A stretch of 64,000 nt of DNA, taken from Diadophis punctatus similis (Eukaryota; Chordata; Lepidosauria; Squamata; Dipsadidae). A model generated the notes under the pieces. It saw only the letters and a program-made list of their open reading frames with translations. It made no database searches and was not told the DNA's origin. The stretch's first letter is position 1. The number at the start of each line of letters is the position of its first letter. The stretch spans positions 246,308,677 through 246,372,676 of the forward strand of contig JALIGW010000002.1 in the NCBI GenBank assembly GCA_023053685.1, given 5' to 3'. This document shows positions 31,669 to 42,001 of this stretch, piece after piece. The translations under genes were made by a program, and so were the position numbers.

Positions 31669-32060
31669 TGTCACCTCTTTCTTTGTCTGCCACTGTAGGT
31701 TGCAGCATATTCCTCGGAATGGTACTGCCACAGTTGATCCTCCAGGATAGTGTACGCAATGAAATTTTTCCTCAGAGAATCTGTCAAAAACGTCTGGGTT
31801 TCCCCGTCCATTATTCCGCTTGTATTGCCACTTCTTTTCAAAAAGAAATTGTTTTCCTTGCCGATTTCGGTTTCCTGTGGCCTTCTGTGTTTTCTGTACT
31901 TTGTTGTTTGATTGTCCCCTAGCCAGACATGAACATTCACAGAAACATAAATGCAAGAGTTATGCAACCGTCTCCAAACAACAGAGGCATACATTCCCTG
32001 ACGTGCAGTGACGCAGAAGTCTAAATCATGACTTATACTGAAGAACATCAAGACAGGATA
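31669..32060 (-). other. Unrecognised open segment upstream of the Harbinger fossil
   Basis: The minus strand is open for ~126 codons (DGETQTFLTDSLRKNFIAYT; QLWQYHSEEYAATYSGRQRK). It could be the 5' portion of the Harbinger element or an unrelated sequence; I match it to no family. Confidence 0.25.
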
Positions 32061-32106
32061 ATCTTGAATTTCTCCCTCACACCCTTCCTGTGTTTCTGGA
32101 CTAAGA

Positions 32107-32506
32107 TTATTTATTTATTTATTTATTAGTGAGACTTATATACCGCCTCATAGTGCAAGCACTCTCTAAGCCAGTGTTTCTCAACCTTGGCAGTTTGAAG
32201 ATGTGTGGACTTCAACTCCCAGAATTCCACAGCCAGCAACGCTGGCTGGGGAATTCTGGGAGTTGAAGTCCACACATCTTCAAACTGCCAAGGTTGAGAA
32301 ACACTGCTCTAAGCAGTTTACACCATTAAGCAATGTATATTTACATTGCCCCCAACAATCTGGGTCCTCATTTTATCTACCTCGGAAGGATGGAAGGCTG
32401 AGTCAACCCTGAGCCGATGAGATTTGAACAGCTGAACTGCTGATCACAGTCAGCTAAAGTAGCCTGCAGTACTGCACTCTAACTGCTGCGCCACCTCGGC
32501 TCTTTA
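32107..32506 (-). mobile_element. SINE-B, minus, split by a hAT MITE
   Basis: ATTTATTTATTAGTGAGACT to GCGCCACCTCGGCTC, interrupted at CTCTAAGC by the element at 32172-32306. Collinear on both sides. Confidence 0.9.
32172..32306. mobile_element. Palindromic hAT MITE, intact
   Basis: CAGTGTTTCTCAACCTTGGC / GCCAAGGTTGAGAAACACTG, perfect 8-bp duplication CTCTAAGC (32164-32171 and 32307-32314). Best copy of its family here; the arms are almost identical. Confidence 0.93.
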
Positions 32507-33290
32507 GGTTTTTGTGATGGCTACCTCCATACTCCTCTGTACATATTACTGAGCCACATTGTAAATGAATTTGCTAATAGAAACGTAGTTTATATTTAAA
32601 ATATACATTTTTATATACTCCCTGGGCGGCATGCAAATTTAATAAATAAATAAAAGCCGCCCAGAGTGGTTTTGGATTGTGAGCTGGGCATATATAAATT
32701 TAATAAATAAATAATGCAAATATGGATTTCAAGTTAAGGATGGAAAATATTTTTGAGCATTCTTTCTCCTGCTATATTCCCTCCTCAATACTTTCTTCAT
32801 TTTTTGGTCCAAATGACTAAAAACAATACTTTTGCCTCTTTGGAGGTCTTTTGCCTCTTTGGAGGTCAAGTAAATAGGTAAGTTCCTATTTACTTACAAT
32901 AGGAACAATAGAAAGTGTTCCTATTGAAAGTAAATAGACAATCGAAACACTTTCTGATTATCCAGTCATTCCCTTTCTTCCAAAATACACGTGTTCCTTA
33001 CTGAATGCTCCAACATTTCTGGCTTTGCGGACCGGCGGGGGAATGGTTCTGCACAAGCGCCCGGCACATGTCCACGTGTACAGCTCCATCTGCACGAGCG
33101 GTGTGCACACCCGCCTACCGCTCACTTAAATAGAGCGGGTTGGCCTGCGCCTGCCTGCTGCTTGTGAAAGTGAGGATGCGCGTGCACGCAAGCGCGTTCT
33201 CCAGCCATTTCCATGGCTCGGTTGCAAACCCCTCACTGCCCACTAGTAGGCCGCAGCCCACAGGATGGGGACCCCTGCTCCAATTCACTT
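32507..33290. other. Non-coding interval with decayed repeats
   Basis: L2-type tails (GGGCGGCATGCAAATTTAAT, 32625-32715), a local duplication of TTTTGCCTCTTTGGAGGTC (32835-32870) and the remains of a CAGGGGTCCCC-type hAT (right end GGATGGGGACCCCTG, 33268-33282). No gene seen. Confidence 0.4.
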
Positions 33291-33902
33291 TTCTTTGGAG
33301 GTAAGTAAATGGAATTAAGGATGTGGATATTTATTTATTCATTTATATGTCTCCCATCTCACCCAGCGCTGACCCTAGGTGGCTTACAACCAAATAAACA
33401 CATTAAGATAAAACATTAAAATAATAAATATTAACAAAATAATGTAATAAATATTAAAAATAAATTAATCAATAAAATAAAATCATACAAAACAAAACAC
33501 TAAATATTAAATATTAATTTAAAAATAAATATTAAGATTAATCTTGTCTCCAGACGAGATGGGTGGCATCTAATCTAATCTAATCTAATCTATATAAAAG
33601 AAAATATAAAAGGAAAGAAAATATAAAAGAAAAGAAAATATAAAAGAATAGAATAAATAAAATAAAATAAAATAAAATAATAAAATAAATAAAATAAAAT
33701 AAAATAATACAAAACAAAACAATAAATATTAAATATTAATTTTAAAAATAAATATTAAGATTAATCTTGTCTCCAGACGAGATGGGCAGCATCTAATCCA
33801 ATCCAATCCAATCCAATCCAATCCAATCCAATCCAATCCAATCCAATCCAATCCAATCCAATCCAATCCAATCCAATCCAATCCAATCCAATCATCTAAT
33901 CT
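33291..33902. repeat. Duplicated L2-like tail with different microsatellites
   Basis: TTAATCTTGTCTCCAGACGA with GATGGGTGGCATCTAATC occurs at ~33540 followed by (AATCT)n, and again at ~33763 followed by ~20 AATCC units (33797-33892). AAAAT-rich DNA lies between. Confidence 0.6.
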
Positions 33903-34015
33903 ACCGTATGTTCCGGCGTATAAGACGACTGGGCGTATAAGACGACCCCCAACTTTTCCAGTTCAAATATAGAGTTTGGGATATACTCGCCGTATAAGAC
34001 TACCCTTCCTACTAT

Positions 34016-34065
34016 CTTTCTTTTTCTTTCTGTCTTTCTTCCTTCCTAACATCTTTCTTTCTTTT

Positions 34066-34147
<82 letters not shown>

Positions 34148-34187
34148 TTCCTGTCTGTCTGCCTGTCTTCCTTCCTTCCTTCCTACC

Positions 34188-34273
<86 letters not shown>

Positions 34274-34340
34274 TTTCTTTTTCTTCTTTCTTCCTTCTTC
34301 TTCCTTCCTTCCTTCCTTCCTTCCTTCCTTCCTTTTCACA
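34016..34340. repeat. (TTTC)n/(TTCC)n microsatellite
   Basis: Long polypyrimidine tract on plus with a few CTGT interruptions near 34150. It yields only artefactual Phe-Leu-Ser or Lys-Glu-Arg frames. Confidence 0.95.
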
Positions 34341-34705
34341 CTTTATTGCTTACTTTCCAACAAGTAAGAATCCATCTGATGCCTTTTCTATGCATTTTAT
34401 GACAAAGAACCAATAACAGGAACCCTTTTCTTCTACCTTGGATTTTTTAATTTCTTCACAATTGCAAGCTTTGTGATAGACAATTAGGCAACATATGCCT
34501 TGTACTGTGAAAACTACTTTGCTCTCTGTAGAACAAATGAAGAAACTTTCTGGCAACCCTCCAATGTTGTCCAATAGGGACAATGGGATATTGAGAGAAT
34601 CCCTGTGTTTGTGCTGTTTAATTTGTTGCTGCTGTAGCAGCTTCCTTGCTCCAAAGTGATATTTGTCTTTGAGTTGGTGGTTTCCATCATAGCATTGGTA
34701 ATGAT

Positions 34706-34922
<217 letters not shown>

Positions 34923-34959
34923 CTTCCAGGACGCCAAGTGTGGGGAACCGCACCAAGCG

Positions 34960-35530
34960 AGGTAGGTGGGTGGGTTGCTCCCCTCCCCTCCCCTCGGAGG
35001 AAGAAGGAGCCTCTGTCACTGTCTCTCGCAGGGCTCCAGCCACCCGACTGAGTCCCCGACCGCGGCGCTGGCAGGGTTAAAGCGCATGGGAGGGAAGGAG
35101 AGCGCGCGCTACCGCCGCCGCTGCTGCTTTCGCTGCTCCGATATTTCTTCGGTGGGCGCGCGCGGGAGGAACCGCTGAGCAGAGGCACCCGGTGAGCGGG
35201 GTGAGAGGCACGGGGATGCCAGAAGTGGTGGCATCGGGGCAGGTTCCTGCCCGCGTCTCCCGCCCGCCTCTTGCCTTAAGCTGCCGGGCGCCTTTGCTCC
35301 GCGGTCCCTCCCGCACGCGCCCACCGAAAAAATATCGGAGCAGCGAAAGCAGCAGCAGCGGCGGTAGCACGCGCTCTCCTTCCCTCCCATGTGCTTTAAC
35401 CCTGCCAGCGCCGCGGTCGGGGACTCAGTAGGGTGGCTGGAGCCCCGCGAGAGACAGTGACAGAGGCTCCTTCTTCCTCCGAGGGGAGGGGAGAGGAGCA
35501 ACCCACCCACCGCTTGGCTGGAGAACGGCG
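34960..35530. repeat. GC-rich inverted repeat arms inside the 1.76-kb transposon
   Basis: Arm 1 (34960-35180) carries GAGGAAGAAGGAGCCTCTGT and GGGAAGGAGAGCGCGCGCTA. Arm 2 (35310-35530) carries their complements ACAGAGGCTCCTTCTTCCTC and TAGCACGCGCTCTCCTTCCC. About 130 bp separates them. Confidence 0.8.
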
Positions 35531-35670
35531 GGGATGTGGCCACGGCCGTTTTTCAGCTCCCCCCGGCTCGGAATTTTCAGTACCCGGCGTATAAGACGAC
35601 CCCCGACTTTTGAGAAGATTTTCAAGGGGTAAAAAGTCGTCTTATACGCCGGCACATACGGTAATCTAAT

Positions 35671-35905
35671 CGAAAGTATAAAAGAAAAGAAAAGAAAAGA
35701 AAAGAAAAGAAAAGAAAAGAAAAGAAAAGAAAAAATAAAATAAAATAAAATAATAAAATAAAATAAAATAAAATAAAATAAAATAAAATAAAATAATAAA
35801 ATAAAATAAAATAAAATATAAAATAAAATAAAATAAAATAAAATAAAATAAAATAAAATAAAATAAAATAAAATAAAATAAAATAAAATAAAATAAAATA
35901 ATAAA
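35671..35905. repeat. (AAAAG)n then (AAAAT)n microsatellite
   Basis: Pentamer tract ending 53 bp from the donor of the KRAB-like exon of gene B. Reverse frames read Leu-Phe-Tyr repeats and are artefacts. Confidence 0.95.
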
Positions 35906-35959
35906 ACAGTTGAGAGGCTAACCCATGGCAATTTGACTGAATGGAAAAGCCCGCCTTAC

Positions 35960-36086
35960 TTAAAGAGCCAATGTTTCTGTGCTCCGACTGCAGAGCCTCG
36001 CAGGCCATCCTTTTAGGAACAGGCTGGACCAGATCCCACTTGGCTGTCAGCAAGCGAATATCTCTTTCCTTCAGGTCTGTGACCTT
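35960..36086 (-). CDS. 127-nt KRAB-like exon of gene B
   Basis: Acceptor TCTTACTCTTTACAG and donor GTAAGGCG bound exactly 127 nt, phase 0 in and phase 1 out, which is the size and phase of the standard KRAB A-box exon. The 42 codons read VTDLKERDIRLLTAKWDLVQ, then ..KRMACEALQSEHRNIGSL. From the Trp, the spacing to Pro, Glu, Arg-Asn and the final Leu equals that of a KRAB A-box (W....P...E..RN...L), but the usual DV..YF and MLEN residues are missing. KRAB boxes recruit TRIM28 for silencing; with these residues absent TRIM28 binding is doubtful. The exon at 62782-62908 is a clear paralog. Alternatives: an unnamed vertebrate SCAN-gene exon that converged on this length. Confidence 0.72.
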
Positions 36087-36256
36087 CTGTAAAGAGTAAG
36101 AGACAATCATCCCCTTCGCATCCAATTCCACTGCAATAGGAAGAAGCTTGAAGAAAACTTTTACCCTCACCGTAAAATCCCGAATTATTTAAAATAATTC
36201 CTTTACTGATCAATTTTTATTATAACAAGAATGAAATGGATTCTCTATTTTCAGGG

Positions 36257-36543
36257 CAGAGGTGGTATACAGCAGGTTCTGACCAGTTCTGGAGAACCGG
36301 TAGCGGAAATTTTGAGTAGTTCGGAGAACCGGTAAATACCACCTCTGACTGGCCCCGTCCCCCTCTATTCTCTGCCTCCCGAGTCCCAGCTGATCGGGAG
36401 GGAATGGGGATTTTGAAGTAACCTTCCCCTGGAGTGGGGAGAGAATGGAGTATCCTTCCCCTGCCACGCCCACCAAGCCAAGCCACACCCACCAAGCCAT
36501 GCCCACAGAACCGGTAGTAAAAATTTTTTGAATCCCACCACTG
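36257..36543. mobile_element. hAT MITE inserted at the edge of another
   Basis: CAGAGGTGGTATACAGC to GAATCCCACCACTG, target copies TTTCAGGG / TATCAGGG (7 of 8). The right copy includes the first bases of the next hAT (36547). Confidence 0.75.
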
Positions 36544-36546
36544 TAT

Positions 36547-36679
36547 CAGGGGTGTCAAACTCGCATTGTCACGCCGTCGTCATGTGACGTATCACGACTC
36601 CCCCCCCTCACTAAACCGGGCATCGGCATGGCCAGCGCGTGACGAATCCGGCCCGCAGACTGCGAGTTTGACAGCCCTG
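36547..36679. mobile_element. Short hAT MITE, GGGGTGTCAAACTC family
   Basis: CAGGGGTGTCAAACTCGC and GCGAGTTTGACAGCCCTG as inverted ends. Confidence 0.75.
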
Positions 36680-36694
36680 CTCTATATTAACAAT

Positions 36695-36790
36695 GCAGGA
36701 AGTCCTTGACTTAGGTCTTGTTCAGTTAACAATAGTTTCGAATTACAACAGCATCGGAAAAGAGTGACTTATGACCTGTCCTCAAACTCT
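36695..36790. repeat. Tigger-like fragment
   Basis: GGAAGTCCTTGACTTAGG and GAGTGACTTATGACC remain. Confidence 0.45.
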
Positions 36791-36837
36791 GCATCACTCC
36801 CGCAGTCACGATTGCAATATGGGCGCAAACGATGCTT

Positions 36838-37385
36838 CGGTGATCATGTGGCCAGCATGACTACACCCTGAGGCACATAGAATGCTTCCCATCGCACTGG
36901 TACTTAATTATCTACTCACATTTGCATGCTTTCGAACTGCTAGGTGGGCAAGGTGAGCTGAGGCAAGGAACAGGAGCTCAACCCATTGTGTGGTGCTCGG
37001 GTCTCAAACCCGGACTGTCAGCTTTCTCCTCAGTTCTAGGTTGCTTCTCTCCTTGTTTAGTTTCCACCCATTGCTTCTTGTTCTACCCTCAGGTGCTTTG
37101 GAGAATAGCTTGACTTCCTCTTCTTTGTGGCAACCCCTGAGATATTGGAACACTGCTATCATGTCTCCCCTGGTCCTTCTTTTCATCAAAGTAGACAAAC
37201 CCAATTCCAGCGACTGTTCTTTATATGTTTTAGCCTCCAGTCCCCTAATCATCTTTGTTGCTCTTTTCTGCAATCCTTCCAGAGTCTCTACATCTTTTTT
37301 AAAATATGGTGACCAAAACTGGATAAAAAAACTTTCCAGTTGGCAAGCTCAGCGTCTTTAACCGCTGAGCCATTGTGCCTCTCTC
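36838..37385 (-). mobile_element. Sauria-type SINE, minus, split by CR1
   Basis: The body (TCATGTGGCCAGCATGACTA, TTTGCATGCTTTCGAACTGC) to 37018, then the A-box head at 37336-37385 (AAGCTCAGCGTCTTTAACCG). CR1 fills 37019-37335. Confidence 0.7.
37019..37335 (-). mobile_element. CR1 internal fragment inside a SINE
   Basis: Minus-strand CR1 ORF2 text ([40 protein letters not shown]). It lacks the usual CR1 3' terminus, so it is truncated at both ends. Confidence 0.7.
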
Positions 37386-37410
37386 ATGCTAATATTTCAT
37401 ATCACCAGTC

Positions 37411-37660
37411 TGGTACAGGGCAAACTCTCTCTCACAAGGTTGACACACCTACCTCTCTCAAAGCAATTTGGACCATCCCTAATCTTTCGGAAGGAAGCAA
37501 TGAGCTGGGAGGATCTGGGGGTTCAATTCCAGGTCCTGCAGGAGATGAAAACAAGACATTACAATAAGAAGAGGCAAACTTAAGCGGCGGGACACACCGC
37601 TGCAAGTAAGTGCCTGTTACGTTGTGAACCAGGCAGAATCTTTGCAGAAGGAATTATGAT
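37411..37660 (-). other. Intronic block paralogous to 1010-1260 (gene B)
   Basis: Lies 1.3 kb upstream (minus sense) of the KRAB-like exon. See the 1010-1260 entry for shared landmarks. Confidence 0.6.
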
Positions 37661-37754
37661 ACTGAACAACGGTGAGAAACTGCCTCTCTTGCCACCCACT
37701 TTCGATTCCATTTTAGAAATTGCTGGTCGATTTTCTTTTCCTACATATCCTCCT

Positions 37755-37953
37755 CAGGGGTGAAATTCAAAATTTTTCCCTACCGGTTCTGTGGGCGTGG
37801 CTTAGTGGGCATGGCAGGGGAAGGATGCAAAATCTCCATTCCGTCCCCATTCTGGGGCCAGCCAGAGGTGGTGTTTGCCGGTTCTCCAAACTACTCAAAA
37901 TTTCCGCTACCAGTTCTCCAGAACCTGTCGGAACCTGCTGAATTTCACCCCTG
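37755..37953. mobile_element. hAT MITE, CAGGGGTGAAATTC subfamily
   Basis: CAGGGGTGAAATTCAAAATT to GCTGAATTTCACCCCTG, perfect duplication ATCCTCCT (37747-37754 and 37954-37961). The interval 37954-38535 is otherwise AT-rich with a decayed Tigger-like piece (38327-38490). Confidence 0.9.
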
Positions 37954-38535
37954 ATCCTCCTGTATGTCCATCTAATACCTTTTCAGGGTGGACAAAATGT
38001 CCTCCTTCCTACATAGGTTGGGCCTGAAACGTCTGACTGAAGTCTGCTTTGATCAAGGAGATTTGATCAAGATTATTGCAAGGTTCTTACAGAAAATACC
38101 GATCAAATCAGGAAAAAATAATATTTTTTTTTGTAATTTTATTTTATTTTTTCTCCACACTTTCCATTGGTAAATCAATACACATACCCTACAATACATC
38201 AGTAACATACATATTTATACATTTTTATTCAATCAACCAAAATATTTAAAGTAATGGTTTCCGATCCAAATCACGCTTCTGTGAAACCGGCGTTTTTCAA
38301 GCCAAAAGATGTTGGAGTTTAACTGTTGTAAATATATGAGGGTTACTAAGCACCTGAATTTTGATTACGGGATATTAGTGGATATGCTGTGACAATCATA
38401 ATTGTGAGGATAAATCACCTTTTTTTAGTTTCGCTCAAATTTGAATGGTTGCTAAATAAACATTTGTATGTCAAAGACAGCCTGTAGGTAACCATTTTAC
38501 AATCAAGGTAGTACTTATACTACACCATGAACAAT

Positions 38536-38936
38536 ACAGGTAGTCCTTGTCTTGCAACCGCAAAGGAGCCCAAAATTTATGTTGCTAAGTGAGACATTGG
38601 TTAAGTGAATTTTGCCCCATTTTACGACCTTTCTTGCCACAGCTGTTAAAGTGAATCACTGGAATTAATAAGTTAGTAACCGGGTTGTGAAGTGAATCTG
38701 GCTTCCCCATGGACTTTGCTTGTCAGAAGGTCGGTAAAAGGGGATCACATCACCCCGGGATACTGCATATCCGTCATAAATATGAGTCAGCTGTCAAGCG
38801 CCAAGAATTTTGATCACGTGACCATAGGGATGCTGCAATGGTTGTAAGTGTGAAAAACGGTCATAAGTCACTTTTTTCAGTGCTGTTGTAACTTTGAATG
38901 GTCACTAAATGAACTGTTGTAAGCTGAGGGCTACAT
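38536..38936. mobile_element. Tigger-like element
   Basis: TACAGGTAGTCCTTGTCTTG to GCTGAGGGCTACATGTA, nearly complete; a good guide to the family order. Confidence 0.8.
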
Positions 38937-38948
38937 GTATATAGTTAA

Positions 38949-39611
38949 CTGTAGGTTATTGTCAATTATTGCCAACGATACGGAAAGCCTATCTTGTCAT
39001 TATATTGACCAAAAACATCCCATTCCTCTGTTCTATTTAAGTTTAAAGGTTACTTGCTCTACTCTCTGTGTATCTAGCGTAAAGGTTACTTACTTATTCA
39101 GCTCTTCTATTGTTCTAGCTAAGAGCAAAAGGTTAAACTAGCAATCATGCGCTCATCTGCTTGCTTGATATAGCAATAGCACTTTTCTTATATACCGCTT
39201 CATAGTGCTTTACAGCACTCTCTAAGCGGTTTACAGAGTTCAGCATATTGCCCCCAACAATCTGGGTCCTCATTTTACCCACCTCAGAAGGATGGAAGGC
39301 TGAGTCAACCTTGAGCCTAGTGAGATTTGAACAGCTGAACTGTTGAACTAGCAGTCAGCCTGCAATGGCTGCATTTAACCACTGCACCACTTCAGCTCTT
39401 ATGATCTATCTGTATGCTGTATATTAACCTGTTACTAGTTAGCTATCTTTGGGGTATACATTGTAATTGCATACACAAGAAACTTGTTATAAATAATAAA
39501 CTACAAGAGAACCAGAGCTTCTGAATACGGAGGCTGCTCAGCTCAGAGAGATTTCCAACTTGGACAAGCTTTGCTCAAGAAATCATGTCTCTGTGTCTGT
39601 GATTCCTACAG
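38949..39611. mobile_element. TTAA-flanked element carrying a SINE
   Basis: Inverted tips CTGTAGG / CCTACAG with TTAA on both sides (38945-38948, 39612-39615). The right part (TATAAATAATAAACTACAAG..) looks like an LTR R-U5 region, and the tips also read TG..CA. So it is either a piggyBac-type MITE or a solo LTR whose TTAA flanks are chance. SINE-B occupies 39170-39403. Confidence 0.45.
39170..39403 (-). mobile_element. SINE-B, minus
   Basis: TAGCAATAGCACTTTTCTTA tail through GCACCACTTCAGCTC head; inside the TTAA-flanked element. Confidence 0.85.
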
Positions 39612-39823
39612 TTAATTCAAGTAAAATTCACCAATAAAAAGACAGAGAGACCTGTCCTTAATGCCAAGCCACAAGCCACAAATTCCCAATGTGTCCCATG
39701 GGCAGCTAAGGCTCTTCCAGGACAGGAATGCTCTGGCCCATAATCCCCATAAACCACCTGTCTGAATTACTACAATGTGTCCCACACAGGTCTGCCCTTG
39801 GAGATTGATCAGACACTCTACAC

Positions 39824-40258
39824 CAGTGATGGCGAACCTTTTTTCCCTCGGGTGCCGAAAGTGCATGCGTGTGTGCTATCGCACATGCACGAGTGCCCAC
39901 ACCCATAATTCACTGCCTGGGGAGGGCAAAAACGGCCTCTCCTGCTCCCCCGGAGGCCCTCTGGAGGCTGGAAATGGCCCGTTTCCCAACTTCTGGTGGG
40001 CCTGGTAGGCCCATTTTTTGCCCTCCCCAGGCTCCAGAGGCTTCCCTGGAGCCTGGGGAGGGCAAAAACGCCCTCCCCCGTCCTCCCGGAGGCCCTCCGG
40101 AAGCCAAAAACGCCCTCCCAGAGCCTCCGTGCGAGCCAAAAATCAGCTTGCCGGTGCACACATGTGTGCTGGAGCTGAGCTAGGCAACAGCTTGCGTGCC
40201 AGCAGATATGGCTCCGCGTGCCACCTGTGGCACGCGTGCCATAGGTTCGCCATCACTG
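39824..40258. mobile_element. hAT MITE, GTGATGGCGAACC family
   Basis: CAGTGATGGCGAACC / GGTTCGCCATCACTG, perfect duplication CTCTACAC (39816-39823 and 40259-40266). The interior holds inverted GGAGGGCAAAAACGCCC blocks. Confidence 0.92.
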
Positions 40259-40407
40259 CTCTACACAATGAAGGAAGTGGTAGCAAGATTGCTATCGAAC
40301 TACGTTTCCATTATTTTTTTTGTGCATTTGCCTTTTGTATTGCGTTTTATTGTACAACCTGCCAAGAGATCTTCTTGATCAGCGTTTTTAAGAGTTGCCC
40401 TCTTAAA

Positions 40408-40490
40408 TGTGTGGACTTCAGTTCCCAGAATTCCACTGGGGGGAAATTGAAGTCCACACATCTTAAAGCTGCTGAGATTGAAAAACACTG
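40408..40490. mobile_element. Palindromic hAT MITE, decayed
   Basis: ATGTGTGGACTTCAGTTCCC and complement TTGAAGTCCACACATCTTAA. Confidence 0.6.
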
Positions 40491-40690
40491 TACTAAGCTG
40501 TATCGTATAGCCATGACAAACATTATTCTTTCCGAATTCAGCTACTCCAGATTGGGTGATCCACCTAACTCATTGCATTTATTGAAATTTGCTCTTTCTA
40601 GGAAACTGAGGTCAAGAAATCTGCCCTCAGTTTAAGCATCCCACAATGCAGAAGGGATTTGGTGTTTGCCCGTTCCTAGGGTGTTCTTAC

Positions 40691-40790
40691 CCAGCATACC
40701 GATCTCCACTTCGACATTTTCTCTCTTCACGGCTTCTAAGGGCTCCTTCTCGGCACATTCGAAATTGGTGGGTTCTTCATTTGGTGGCCC
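40691..40790 (-). CDS. 100-nt linker exon of SCAN zinc-finger gene B
   Basis: Acceptor TCTTCCCTGTTTCAG, donor GTAAGAACAC, exactly 100 nt, open only in phase 0, leaving in phase 1. It encodes PPNEEPTNFECAEKEPLEAV and KRENVEVEIGML. It matches the gene A exon (2165-2264) best over EAVKREN.VEVEI.MLG. The two copies keep length, phase and splice sites, which argues for a real exon. It lies between the SCAN exon and the KRAB-like exon of gene B. Splicing it directly to the finger exon keeps frame; splicing it to the KRAB-like exon does not. Confidence 0.72.
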
Positions 40791-40887
40791 CTGAAACAGG
40801 GAAGACAAGTCCTACTCAGAACAATGGGATTCATTGTGCCAAAACCAGGAATCTTGGGGGCTGTTTCTCATGGAGATTATTGTAGAT

Positions 40888-41476
40888 CAGGGGTGTCAAA
40901 CTCAAAGCCCGCGGGCTGGACCTGGCCCACGGGGTGCTTAGATCTGACCCACGGGGCCGCCCTGGAAACAGCGAAGGACCAGCCCGCGGTGCCTCTGCCA
41001 GCAAAAACCAAGCTCCATTTTCGCTGACAGAGGATTGCAGGAGGCCGTCCCAACCGAAAACGGAGCTCGCGAGGGCCACGTGCGGCCCCTGAGCTCCGTT
41101 TTCGCTGGCAGACGGTTGCAGGAGGCAGTCCCAGCCAAAAACAGAGCTCGGGAGCCCACTTTCACTGGCGGAGCACTCGGGCCACCACAGGTGCCCCCGA
41201 CACGAGTGCTGTCAAATTGGCCACGCCAGTGGTGGGTTGTAAATAATTTTGCCACTGGTTCGTGCGCGCGCAACACTTCTGCGCATGTGCCGAAGCATCC
41301 CAGGTGGGTGGGCGGAGCCTCCTGCTGCCGGCGCTACCGACCGGTTCTAACGACTGGTCCGAACCAGGAGCAACCCACTGCTGGGCCACACCCACCCTGG
41401 CCACGCCCAACTCGCCCCCCTGAGATCAAACACAACCATGAGGCGGCCCTCAATGAAATTGAGTTTGACATCCCTG
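40888..41476. mobile_element. hAT MITE, GGGGTGTCAAACTC family, with nested element
   Basis: CAGGGGTGTCAAACTCAAAG to TTGAGTTTGACATCCCTG, perfect duplication TTGTAGAT (40880-40887 and 41477-41484). A second MITE of the CAGTGGTGGGTTG type lies at about 41228-41378 inside it. The element starts ~90 bp upstream (minus sense) of the linker exon. Confidence 0.9.
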
Positions 41477-42001
41477 TTGTAGATTATGCGACTGAGTTAC
41501 ATAATAGTGTGCAAAGTTCTAGCTTGCTCACAGCTCTTATTCAGTATTTTTCGTGTTGCTGGATTTGCCCTGCAGGCAATGCTCTACCAGTGAATTTTCT
41601 CCCTACAATTAAGCTCTCCAAGTTTACATTGCTCTGCACGAAATAAAAAGTGAAAATATTACCGTAAGACTCTTTGTCCAGGTAATCCTTGACATATGAT
41701 CTAATATCTAAGGCAGGGGTGTCAAACTCGATTTCGAGGGCCGCATCAGGGTTGTGTTTGACCTGGGGGGGCCGGGGTGGGTGGCTCGACATCACTTGTG
41801 TCGGGGCGCCTGTGGCGGCCTGAGTGCTCTGCCGGCGAAAACGGGCTCCCAAGCTCCATTTTCGGCTGCGAAGGCCTCCTGCAACCCTCTGCCAGCGAAA
41901 ATAGAGCTTGGGAGGGCTGCAGGCCAGTCTGTTTTCATTGGCAGAGGCACCGCGGGCCATTCCTTCACTGTTTCCAGGTTGGCCCTGTGGGCCAGAATTA
42001 A

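Noticed and set aside
35425..36170. Leu-Phe-Tyr-rich frames running into the KRAB-like exon
   Set aside because: The repeat part is the (AAAAT)n tract; only the 127 nt between splice sites is credible coding sequence.
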